From assembly GCA_947311445.1 (NCBI GenBank), contig CAMZKV010000079.1, forward strand, positions 1 through 39,186: a DNA stretch of 39,186 bases. Reading direction: 5' to 3'. The notes under the pieces are model-generated. The model searched no databases, had not been told where the DNA came from, and worked only from the letters and a program-made list of their open reading frames with translations. Shown one piece after another: positions 23,161-30,694 of the stretch. Position 1 is the first letter of the stretch. Each line of letters begins with the position of its first letter. The position numbers and the translations under genes are program-made. Origin of the DNA: an uncultured Chlorobiota bacterium (GTDB taxonomy: Bacteria > Bacteroidota > Bacteroidia > Bacteroidales > JAADGE01).

Positions 23161-24582
23161 ATGAAAGCTACTAAATCAATAATCATATTCCTTTTTTTCT
23201 TTAACCAAATTCTCGCACAAGAATATACAATTTCAGGAAACGCAGGAACATATACAGGCGACACATTAAGGATGTATGTTTATAGTGATTATATAACTAA
23301 AACTAAAAAACTTATATCAAAAACCTATGTTGAAGAAAATGGAGATTTTTCTTTTACACTTTCCGAAACCAAAACAAAAAAAGCATTTATTGATTTGGAT
23401 GTATTTATTGGAAACATAATTATTGAACCAAATAAAAATTTAAAAATTGTTTTACCAAAAAAAACCGTCAGAAGCGAATATGACAGAATGAATCCATATT
23501 TTAAACCATTTAAATTTTATATCCGCGTACTAAATGATGAAAAAAACATAACCCTAGCAATAAAACACTTCAATAAATTATTTAAAAATTCATTAAAAAT
23601 TATTTTTAAAGACAAAAAACATATTAATCCCGGATTAGTTGAAAAAGAAATAATAAAAATTAACGACAGCACTTCATATATTAAAGACCCTTTTTTTATA
23701 AACTTCAAAAAATATAAATTTTTATATTTAAGACACATAACATATTACAAAAATAAAAAAGCAATTGTCAGAAAAAACTTTTCAAAAGATAAATTCATTC
23801 CTCAAAATCCGGCTTACAACGAATTTCTAACTGAAAAATTTGGAACATTTGTTTTTGAAACTAATGGAGACACTCTTTATCACTTTTTGTCTGCAAATTA
23901 CGGATGGAGAGCATACATGAATTTTCTTTCAAAAAACGAAATATATAAAAATAAAGAATTTAGAGAATATTTCTTATTGCTAAATTTATACAAGAAATTT
24001 TATAAAGATAATACATTTCAAAAAAGCATTATTAAACTTTTACATTCTACTGAAAAAGAAGATATTAGTAAACTTTCAAGAACAATAATTAATAACTTTC
24101 TGGATAAATCCGGAAGATTAATTCTCGGAAACCCTGTTTCTAATTTCTCATTGTTTGATTCTGAAGATGAAAAAATTACTTTATCAGATTTTCAAGACAA
24201 GTTTGTTTACCTATCATTCTATAACAAAGACAGTTATGCTTGTCAAAAAGATATTGAAATTTTAAATCAACTATATGAAAAGAAGAAAGATATGTTGGAA
24301 ATTATTACAATCTTTGCAGATAAAAACACAAACTATATTAAAGAACTGAAAAAAGAAGGTAAATACAACTGGACAATCTTACAATGTTCAGAATCGGACA
24401 AAGTTTTAAAAAACTATAAAGTAGTATCCTTTCCAACTTATTATTTAATTCACCCAAACGGAACATTATTATTACTTCCTGCACCAGGACCTGCAGAAGA
24501 TTTTGAAGCAAAATACTTTAAAATTTATCAAGAATGGAAAAGAAAAAAAATAAGAAGAGAAAGTAATCAATCAAATTATTAA
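23161..24582 (+). CDS. Exported TlpA-like thioredoxin-fold protein with SxxC instead of CxxC
   Basis: The 473-residue protein has a signal peptide ending near ILAQ (17-20). An N-terminal domain (about 22-105) resembles the DUF4369-type beta domain found before TlpA domains (YTISGNAGTYTGDTLRMYVY, then ENGDFSFTLSE). A Lys/Phe-rich middle of unknown fold follows. A thioredoxin-like C-terminal domain runs from about 322 (GNPVSNFSLFDSEDEKITLS, then FVYLSFYN, later VVSFPTYYLIHPNG). At the redox site, where TlpA proteins have WCxxC, it reads DSYAC: Ser358 and Cys361. The first, nucleophilic cysteine is therefore missing while the cis-proline loop (Pro425) is kept. It may bind rather than reduce, or use a single thiol. 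It follows the sensor gene by 49 bases. Confidence 0.75.
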   Translation: MKATKSIIIFLFFFNQILAQEYTISGNAGTYTGDTLRMYVYSDYITKTKKLISKTYVEENGDFSFTLSETKTKKAFIDLDVFIGNIIIEPNKNLKIVLPKKTVRSEYDRMNPYFKPFKFYIRVLNDEKNITLAIKHFNKLFKNSLKIIFKDKKHINPGLVEKEIIKINDSTSYIKDPFFINFKKYKFLYLRHITYYKNKKAIVRKNFSKDKFIPQNPAYNEFLTEKFGTFVFETNGDTLYHFLSANYGWRAYMNFLSKNEIYKNKEFREYFLLLNLYKKFYKDNTFQKSIIKLLHSTEKEDISKLSRTIINNFLDKSGRLILGNPVSNFSLFDSEDEKITLSDFQDKFVYLSFYNKDSYACQKDIEILNQLYEKKKDMLEIITIFADKNTNYIKELKKEGKYNWTILQCSESDKVLKNYKVVSFPTYYLIHPNGTLLLLPAPGPAEDFEAKYFKIYQEWKRKKIRRESNQSNY

Positions 24583-24630
24583 CCTTCTCCCATTTATTTT
24601 AAACATTAAACACTTTCTCATTCAATCCCT

Positions 24631-25461
24631 TTATGTTTTTTTAACACCTTTTTGGTTTAAAACATAGCCCAAACCAAACTGAAAATATCCACCTAAAATA
24701 TTATGATTTATATAAGACAAATCAATAGAAGCACCTTTTAAATTATACCCCAAGCCAAAAGTATATTTAACAGGATTTGTTGCAACACCAGCTCGCAAAA
24801 ACAAACCTCCTGCAACATTATATTCTGTTCCTCCCCTAACAACTACCTTATGTTCAATATCTTTTTCCCCTTCCAATGTAAACAAAACTTTCTCAGAAAA
24901 CTTATACCCCATTCCTAATCTCAAAATTGAACTTAGATACTCTTCACTATTAGAAAACTGTGATCTCCATGGGTTAAATACATGTGCACCAATAAACAAA
25001 TTATCAACCGGTTCTGCAATTAAACCAAACTCTCCTGCAACAACACCTGTTACTCCATAGGATAATTGAGCTCGCCTAAAATAATCTATTTGTATTCCTC
25101 CTGTAATCCTCTTACCTAATCTTTTTGCATAAGAAAAACCAAATTTACTGAAATTTGAACTATTATCGCCAAAATAAGAATAATTTAAACCTGCACTTCC
25201 ATATTTTTCAGATGGTATTGCAAAAGCAAAAGCCGTGGTCTTAAAAGCATTAACAAAAAAAGGATTTGAATAAAAAATACCGGCAGAAACATTCGACACA
25301 TCTGCTAAACCTGCCTGATTATGGTATGAAGACCAAATGTCAGATATAACAACTCCGGAACCTCCCATTCCACCTTGTCTCGCTCCTATTTCATTTTGAT
25401 ATTGAGCATAAGAAATTACAACATAAAACAGAAAAGACAAAATAAAGGCAAATTTTTTCAT
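24631..25461 (-). CDS. PorV/PorQ-like outer-membrane beta-barrel protein
   Basis: The 276-residue product has a signal peptide (MKKFAFILSFLFYVVISYAQ) and then GARQGGMGGSGVVISDIWSS with YHNQAGLA. This opening is shared by the PorV/PorQ (FadL-related) outer-membrane family of Bacteroidota. Alternating hydrophobic/polar strands fill the rest (FGFSYAKRLGKRITGGIQID, LFIGAHVFNPWRS, ending YFQFGLGYVL). PorV is the T9SS shuttle protein, and this protein may serve T9SS or lipid handling. It is shorter than true PorV, so orthology is not claimed. It is convergent with the upstream thioredoxin-fold gene and divergent from hpt-adk. Confidence 0.65.
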   Translation of the reverse strand: MKKFAFILSFLFYVVISYAQYQNEIGARQGGMGGSGVVISDIWSSYHNQAGLADVSNVSAGIFYSNPFFVNAFKTTAFAFAIPSEKYGSAGLNYSYFGDNSSNFSKFGFSYAKRLGKRITGGIQIDYFRRAQLSYGVTGVVAGEFGLIAEPVDNLFIGAHVFNPWRSQFSNSEEYLSSILRLGMGYKFSEKVLFTLEGEKDIEHKVVVRGGTEYNVAGGLFLRAGVATNPVKYTFGLGYNLKGASIDLSYINHNILGGYFQFGLGYVLNQKGVKKT

Positions 25462-25551
25462 AAATACAAATATTTAAAGTTTCTGAGTTCAATATTAATA
25501 AAAAAAAAATTTAATATTTAAAAAATCAGACAAAAACATCTTATTTTTTTT

Positions 25552-25559
25552 TAAATTTG
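25552..25559 (+). promoter_or_regulatory. Possible -7 box of the hpt-adk fusion
   Basis: TAAATTTG fits TAnnTTTG 32 bases before the ATG at 25592. The -33 region has no TTTG. Confidence 0.4.
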
Positions 25560-25591
25560 TAACTTTTCTAATTTTAAAGACGTAAAATATT

Positions 25592-26728
25592 ATGAGAATA
25601 AAACTTCACGATAAAGAATTTGATTTAACAATACCCTCAAAAAGAATACAAGATGCCGTACAAGATATGGCAGACGAAATTAATGCTCAATTGTTCGGAA
25701 AGGATGTTGTTTTTGTAGCAATTCTTAACGGAGCATTTATGTTTGCTGCTGATTTATTTAAAAGAATTGAATTTAATGCACAAATCTCATTTATCAAGTT
25801 TGCGTCTTACGAAGGAACAAAATCAACAGGTAATGTAAAAAAACTTATTGGTTTAAATGAAGATTTATCAGGAAAAACAGTTGTTATTTTAGAAGATATT
25901 ATTGACTCAGGAATAACAATGGAAAAAATTGTTGACCAAATTAATGATTTAAATCCTGAAGAAATTCGTATTGCAAGCCTTCTTGTAAAACCTGATGCAT
26001 TTATGAAAAACTATTCCGTAGATTATATCGGAATGGAAATTCCAAACGATTTTATTGTCGGATATGGTCTCGATTACGACGGACTTGGAAGAAACTTAAC
26101 AGCAATATACACAAGCTCAGATGCCGAGCAAAATAATATTATCTCAAAAGTTAAATACTTTTTATTATTTGGACCTCCCGGATCAGGAAAAGGTACTCAA
26201 TCCAAAAAAATTATTGAAAAATACAATCTAGTTCACTTGTCCACAGGCGATTTGCTTAGAAAAGAACTTGAATCAAATTCAAGATTAGGACAAATTGCAA
26301 AAAAACATATGAACAAAGGAGGTTTAGTTCCCGATGATATTATATTAGGGATGGTTGCCAAAGAAATTGACGCAAACAAAGGTACAAAAGGAGTTGTGCT
26401 TGACGGTTTCCCAAGAACAGTGGAACAAGCAAAAAGTTTAGACAAATTATTATTCAATAAAAATTATGAAATTTCTGCAATGTTTGCTCTAGATGTTGAA
26501 GAAGATGAACTAGTAAAAAGATTGCTCGAAAGAGCAAAAATTGGAGGCAGAGTTGATGATACTCCTGAAATTATTGCTAAAAGAATTCAAACCTACAAAA
26601 TGACTACTGCAAAAGTTGCAGAATACTACAACGAACAAGGAAAACTTCATGAAATTAACGGAATGGGTGATATTGATAAAATTTCCGATGAAATTTCTAA
26701 AGTTATTGATAGAATTAGTCAAAAATAA
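25592..26728 (+). CDS. Bifunctional hypoxanthine phosphoribosyltransferase / adenylate kinase
   Basis: One 378-residue frame joins two purine enzymes. Residues 1 to about 178 are an HPRT, transferring phosphoribose from PRPP to hypoxanthine or guanine. They have VAILNGAFMFAADL (42-55) and the PRPP loop VVILEDIIDSGITM (97-110), then FIVGYGLDYDG. After a short linker (TSSDAEQNN), residues about 187-378 are adenylate kinase, interconverting ATP, AMP and ADP. They have P-loop GPPGSGKGT (194-202), AMP-site STGDLLRKEL and DGFPRT (271-276). The LID is short and cysteine-free (RAKIGGRVDDTPEII). Both active sites look complete and no stop or slippery site separates them. The last 14 bases overlap the 3' end of the opposite patatin gene. 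Confidence 0.93.
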   Translation: MRIKLHDKEFDLTIPSKRIQDAVQDMADEINAQLFGKDVVFVAILNGAFMFAADLFKRIEFNAQISFIKFASYEGTKSTGNVKKLIGLNEDLSGKTVVILEDIIDSGITMEKIVDQINDLNPEEIRIASLLVKPDAFMKNYSVDYIGMEIPNDFIVGYGLDYDGLGRNLTAIYTSSDAEQNNIISKVKYFLLFGPPGSGKGTQSKKIIEKYNLVHLSTGDLLRKELESNSRLGQIAKKHMNKGGLVPDDIILGMVAKEIDANKGTKGVVLDGFPRTVEQAKSLDKLLFNKNYEISAMFALDVEEDELVKRLLERAKIGGRVDDTPEIIAKRIQTYKMTTAKVAEYYNEQGKLHEINGMGDIDKISDEISKVIDRISQK

Positions 26729-27470
26729 TATCTAATTTTTTTACATAATTATAACCAACTGCAAAAATTTCATCTGCTTTTTTAGTACTAAAAAAATCAT
26801 GCTGACTTAACTCGGGTGGAGAAATTATTATATCTGCAACCCCTTCTGTTTCAGGTAATTTGCAATTTACTGCCATATCCAAAGTTCTAGATATAATATT
26901 TTTTAATCCTCCTACATGTTGTGTGTTCAATACAGGAACAAGATTCACAGCAATAATTTTTTCACATATATTTTTTAAAGGCTCAGCAGGTAAATTATCA
27001 AGAAGTCCTCCATCAACATATAAATCTTTATTTATTTTTACAGGCTCAAACATCACAGGAATACTTGCTGATGCAATAACAAAATCAACCAACTTCCCAG
27101 AATTATGATATTCTACTTTTCCTTTGTTAAAATTTGTTACGGCTACATAAAAATCAGTTTTTAAATCTTCAATTCTTTTAACAGAGAAAGACTTTCCAAG
27201 CTCTTTCCGTAAACCTTTTAAACTGAAAAATCCTTGACGAGGGAATTGCATTCTCGTATAATCAAAAAAACCTTTTCCTTTTATAATTCTTAATGCTTCT
27301 TTTGGTGTTTTTCCATCCGACATTAAAGAACCGGCAATTGCACCTGCACTAACTCCGGAAATAACATCTGGCACAATACCTCTTTCTTGCAAGGCTTTTA
27401 TTACGCCCAAATGAGCAAAGCCTCTTGTTCCACCACCCCCTAAAACTAATCCAATCTTATATTTCTTCAT
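26715..27470 (-). CDS. Patatin-like phospholipase
   Basis: This is a predicted serine lipid acyl hydrolase of the RssA/YlbK type, cytoplasmic or peripheral. The 251-residue protein has the oxyanion-hole loop GGGGTRGFAHLG (11-22), the nucleophile motif GVSAG (Ser41) and the dyad aspartate in VDGGLLDNLP (Asp153). Both halves of the Ser-Asp dyad are present. No signal peptide or POTRA/barrel extension exists, so it is not one of the larger outer-membrane PlpD-type patatins. It converges on hpt-adk with a 14-base overlap of coding ends. Physiological substrate is unknown. Confidence 0.9.
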   Translation of the reverse strand: MKKYKIGLVLGGGGTRGFAHLGVIKALQERGIVPDVISGVSAGAIAGSLMSDGKTPKEALRIIKGKGFFDYTRMQFPRQGFFSLKGLRKELGKSFSVKRIEDLKTDFYVAVTNFNKGKVEYHNSGKLVDFVIASASIPVMFEPVKINKDLYVDGGLLDNLPAEPLKNICEKIIAVNLVPVLNTQHVGGLKNIISRTLDMAVNCKLPETEGVADIIISPPELSQHDFFSTKKADEIFAVGYNYVKKLDIIFD

Positions 27471-27794
27471 TAGCCTAAAAAAGTTTAAAATTTGAAAGTA
27501 TAAAGTTAAAATTTAATTTATGAGTGTAGTTAAAAAGATAAATTTTACATTTATAGACCCTGTGGGTTTGTTGCAACTGGGTTAATATTAGCAATTTAAA
27601 TTTCTGTATCTTCGTAAATTATAACCCACAGGGTCTTTTTATACTGAACTCATTTATATTTATAATGTTTCCATAAAAATACAATTTTAAATAAGTTTTA
27701 TGAACAATAATTAAAAAAAATCATTTTTATTCTGATAATTAAATATTTTATCTTTAATTTGTACTATCTATAATCATTCTAAATAAAAATAAAA
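27471..27794. other. Gene-free region between the patatin gene and tpx
   Basis: No open frame was recognised. The notable content is the 14-bp inverted repeat pair at 27555-27636. A TATCTTTA stretch close upstream of tpx resembles a -7 box with its last base changed. Confidence 0.5.
27555..27636. repeat. 82-bp element bounded by a perfect 14-bp inverted repeat
   Basis: AGACCCTGTGGGTT (27555-27568) and AACCCACAGGGTCT (27623-27636) are perfect inverted copies with 54 bases between. The arms are far more GC-rich than their surroundings, and T's follow the right arm. It may be a small MITE-like or palindromic repeat, or a long-loop terminator/attenuator upstream of tpx. Confidence 0.6.
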
Positions 27795-28304
27795 ATGGAA
27801 AACAATATTAAAATAACATTTGCTGGAAACCCAATGCCTCTTTCAGGAAAAGTGATTAAAGTGGGCGACAAAGCACCTAATTTTACAACAGTAGGAAATG
27901 ACTTAAATCCGGTAAACTTTTCAGATTACAGTGGAAAAGTAAGAATTATATCGGTTTTTCCTTCAATAGACACAGGAGTTTGTGCATTACAAAACAAAAG
28001 ATTTAATAAAGAAGCTGCAGAGCAAAAAAACATTGAAATTATTTCTGTTTCTGCCGATTTACCTTTTGCTCAAAAACGCTTTTGTGGTATTGAAGGTATC
28101 GATTCTGCAATAACAGTTTCTGACCATAAAGATATGGACTTTGGTACTAAATATGGTTTTGTTATGGAACCATTAAGGCTTCTTGCACGAGGTGTAATTG
28201 TTGTTGATAAAGACGATACGGTAAAACATGTAGAATATGTTTCAGAAGTAACTACTGAACCAAATTATGATGAAGCATTAAAAATTGCTAAAGAATTAAT
28301 TTAA
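27795..28304 (+). CDS. tpx: Thiol peroxidase, Tpx-type peroxiredoxin
   Basis: Tpx reduces hydrogen peroxide and alkyl peroxides using thioredoxin as donor; trxA lies in the same window. The 169-residue protein has the Tpx start ITFAGNPMPLSGKVIKVGDK (6-25). The peroxidatic Cys63 is in SIDTGVC, usually SIDTPVC. The resolving Cys97 is in RFCGIEG, giving the typical C(N)-C(R) pair 34 residues apart. Length is normal. It is followed by a strong terminator and is probably monocistronic. Confidence 0.95.
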   Translation: MENNIKITFAGNPMPLSGKVIKVGDKAPNFTTVGNDLNPVNFSDYSGKVRIISVFPSIDTGVCALQNKRFNKEAAEQKNIEIISVSADLPFAQKRFCGIEGIDSAITVSDHKDMDFGTKYGFVMEPLRLLARGVIVVDKDDTVKHVEYVSEVTTEPNYDEALKIAKELI

Positions 28305-28321
28305 TTCATTTTAGATAAAAT

Positions 28322-28361
28322 AAATTACCCTGTTTTGATATTCAAAGCAGGGTAATTTTTT
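28322..28361 (+). terminator. Rho-independent terminator of tpx
   Basis: AAATTACCCTG (28322-28332) pairs perfectly with CAGGGTAATTT (28348-28358). The inner TTTGA/TCAAA adds more pairing, and T's run to 28361. Confidence 0.88.
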
Positions 28362-28386
28362 GTTTAACAAATACTTTCTACTTTTG
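28359..28386 (+). promoter_or_regulatory. Promoter of obgE
   Basis: TACTTTTG (28379-28386) fits the -7 consensus. TTTG at 28359-28362 could be the -33 element with a slightly short 16-base gap. It overlaps the T-tract of the tpx terminator. The obgE ATG is 41 bases downstream. Confidence 0.5.
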
Positions 28387-28426
28387 TGCAAACTTTTAAC
28401 ATTCTACTTATTTTTTAAACTCAACA

Positions 28427-29416
28427 ATGGCAGAAGCAAATTTTATTGACTACGTTAAAATTTATTGTAAATCCGGAAATGGAGGAGCAGGTTCAATGCA
28501 CTTTAGAAGAGATAGACTTACTGCAAAAGGAGGTCCGGATGGTGGAGACGGTGCCAGAGGAGGACATATCGTTGTGAAAGGAAATCGCCATAGATTTACA
28601 CTTCTACATCTTAAATACAGAAAACACATTAAAGCTGAAAATGGAGGTGCAGGAACAGGAAGTAATAGTTCAGGAGCTGAGGGTGAAGACATTATAATTG
28701 AAGTTCCACCCGGAACAGTTGTAAAAGATGCCGAAACCGGAAGTTTTCTATTTGAAATAACAGAACACAATGAAGAGCAAGTTCTAATGAAGGCAGGAAG
28801 AGGTGGTTTAGGCAATACGAACTTTAAATCTTCTACAAACCAAACACCTAAATATTCACAACCGGGTGAAGAAGGCGAAGAAGGTTGGGTTATTATGGAG
28901 CTTAAAGTTCTAGCAGATGTTGGGCTTGTAGGTTTTCCAAATGTAGGCAAATCAACATTATTATCTGTAATTTCAGCCGCTAAACCAAAAATTGCAAACT
29001 ATGAATTTACTACTCTTGCTCCAAATTTAGGTATGGTTGCATACCGAGACAATAAATCATTCGTTATGGCAGACATACCTGGCATTATTGAAGGTGCTGC
29101 TGAGGGAAAAGGCTTAGGCTTAAGATTTTTACGCCATATTGAAAGAAATTCAGTATTACTTTTTATGATTCCTATTGATGCTGATAACATAAAAAAAGAA
29201 TATAAAATTTTATTAAACGAACTTAAAAAATACAACCCTGAATTATTAGACAAAGAAAGAGTTCTTGCAATTACAAAATCCGATATGCTTGATGATGAAC
29301 TTATTGAAGAAATGAAAGAAGATTTACCCAAAATGCCTTATGTTTTTATTTCTTCAGTTGCACAAAAAGGATTAACACCTCTTAAAGATATGATTTGGAA
29401 AGCAATTAATTCTTAA
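28427..29416 (+). CDS. obgE: GTPase Obg (CgtA), 50S assembly factor
   Basis: Obg binds the 50S subunit late in assembly and links GTP and ppGpp levels to growth. The 329-residue protein has the glycine-rich Obg fold (about 3-158; [51 protein letters not shown]). The G domain follows, with G1 GFPNVGKS (169-176), switch TTLAPNLG (195-202), G3 DIPGIIEGA (216-224), G4 TKSD (283-286, usually NKxD) and G5 SSVA (309-312). It ends without the variable C-terminal OCT domain, which is common outside Firmicutes. A bidirectional terminator follows. Confidence 0.96.
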   Translation: MAEANFIDYVKIYCKSGNGGAGSMHFRRDRLTAKGGPDGGDGARGGHIVVKGNRHRFTLLHLKYRKHIKAENGGAGTGSNSSGAEGEDIIIEVPPGTVVKDAETGSFLFEITEHNEEQVLMKAGRGGLGNTNFKSSTNQTPKYSQPGEEGEEGWVIMELKVLADVGLVGFPNVGKSTLLSVISAAKPKIANYEFTTLAPNLGMVAYRDNKSFVMADIPGIIEGAAEGKGLGLRFLRHIERNSVLLFMIPIDADNIKKEYKILLNELKKYNPELLDKERVLAITKSDMLDDELIEEMKEDLPKMPYVFISSVAQKGLTPLKDMIWKAINS

Positions 29417-29437
29417 ATTTCTTAAATGTAAATTATA

Positions 29438-29474
29438 AAATAAAAAAAACCGCTAAATGCGGTTTTTTTTATTT
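29438..29474. terminator. Bidirectional terminator between obgE and the OmpA-family gene
   Basis: A 16-bp stem, with CCGC/GCGG flanked by runs of eight A and eight T around a five-base TAAAT loop, lies 22 bases after obgE and 19 bases beyond the stop of the opposite gene. The A/T runs serve both directions. Confidence 0.9.
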
Positions 29475-29492
29475 CATAAATTGGAATTAATA

Positions 29493-30599
29493 TTAGTTTC
29501 CAATTACTCTATATTCAGTTCTTCTGTTAACTTGGTGTTGTCTTGCAGTACAAGGAACGCCATCTGAACAGTTGTTCAACAATCTTGATTCACCAAAACC
29601 TTTAGAAACAATTCTGCTTGCATTTATTCCTTTTGAAACTAAATAATTTTTTACAGCATCAGCTCTTCTTTGAGATAAAGCTCTGTTAAATTCAGCAGAA
29701 CCTTGTGAATCTGTATGAGAACCAAGCTCAATACTAATAGCAGGTTTGCTTGTCATAAGAGTAACAAGTTTATTGTCAATAACTCTTTTTGCATCACTTC
29801 TTAAAGTTGCACTTCCTGAGTTCCAAAGAATATTAAGTTTTGTTGCTCTAACTAAACCACAATCAATTTCTTCCCAAGTTGAAATTCCACCTTTTTTAGT
29901 TAACACTTGTTTAGAAACAGTCTTAAATTTAGCAGGAATTGTATTTTCTGTAACTTTTGCAGGAACATCAATAACTTGTCTTTTTATAGTTGAATATTTC
30001 GCAGGTATTTCAATTTCTTCTACCCAAGCTTGTTTTACAACAACTTGTTTTTTGTATGTTGCGTTAGCCGCAGATTTAATATTCTCTGATGTTGATGCAT
30101 CTCCTGCTAACGGTTTTGTATTTATTGTTGTGTATTGAGCATCTTTTGTTACATAACAAAGAGTCTTACAATCTTCAGGATTTGGAGATGTACAATCTGC
30201 ATAAGAAGTATATTCCCAGCTTCCTGTTTCAGGAAAAATCATAACTGTTTCAGAACCTGTTCCAAAAGTAGCAGGTTTTATTGATAATAATTTTTCAGCT
30301 TCTTTCTTCACGTAAGGTACTTCTTTCCATTCATATTGAGCTGGATGATAAACTAATTTCTTACTTGCTTCTTTAATTAAAACTCTCTCTTCTACCCACT
30401 TATATTTAGCAGGAACAACTGAAAGAACTTTGTAAGCATCTTGAATCTTCAACTCCACAGTTTCTGTTTTAAACTCATCATGAGTAACACACTTCACATA
30501 ACATTTCCCCGGATCAGGATTTGTAGGTAGCCCGTCAGATTGAGCAGCTGCATTCAAAGATACAGCAAGTACAAAAATTATTGGTAACAATCTTTTCAT
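29493..30599 (-). CDS. OmpA-family outer-membrane protein with repeated PAK(Y/F) motifs
   Basis: The 368-residue protein has a signal peptide (MKRLLPIIFVLAVSLNAAAQ). The N-terminal two thirds lack an OmpA barrel and instead show degenerate repeats spaced by charged strands: VPAKYKWVEERV, HPAQYEWKEVPY, KPATFG, IPAKYSTIKRQV, VPAKV and IPAKFKTVSKQVL. The C-terminal part (about 262-368) is an OmpA-like peptidoglycan-binding domain: SIELGSHTDSQGSAEFNRAL, SQRRADAVKNYL, then GINASRIVSKGFGES. It likely ties the outer membrane or a surface complex to peptidoglycan. Cysteine pairs in CYVKC and DCKTLCYV suggest disulfides. No PorE/PorP neighbour is present, so a T9SS role is not claimed. Confidence 0.85.
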   Translation of the reverse strand: MKRLLPIIFVLAVSLNAAAQSDGLPTNPDPGKCYVKCVTHDEFKTETVELKIQDAYKVLSVVPAKYKWVEERVLIKEASKKLVYHPAQYEWKEVPYVKKEAEKLLSIKPATFGTGSETVMIFPETGSWEYTSYADCTSPNPEDCKTLCYVTKDAQYTTINTKPLAGDASTSENIKSAANATYKKQVVVKQAWVEEIEIPAKYSTIKRQVIDVPAKVTENTIPAKFKTVSKQVLTKKGGISTWEEIDCGLVRATKLNILWNSGSATLRSDAKRVIDNKLVTLMTSKPAISIELGSHTDSQGSAEFNRALSQRRADAVKNYLVSKGINASRIVSKGFGESRLLNNCSDGVPCTARQHQVNRRTEYRVIGN

Positions 30600-30629
30600 A
30601 ATTCAAATATTTTTTTTATAAAATTTAAT

Positions 30630-30637
30630 TAACTTTG
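30630..30637 (+). promoter_or_regulatory. -7 box of the thioredoxin-like gene
   Basis: TAACTTTG fits TAnnTTTG 57 bases before the ATG at 30695. It covers an in-frame TTG at 30635, which therefore cannot be the start of a transcript made from here. Confidence 0.45.
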
Positions 30638-30694
30638 CGAAGTTATATAAAATATTTATACGATACAAAATATTTAAGCCTAATAATACCTAAA

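Noticed and set aside
28462-28950. Minus-strand open frame of 162 codons inside obgE
   Set aside because: It is the Pro/Ser-rich antisense of the Gly-rich Obg domain, a known type of artefact.
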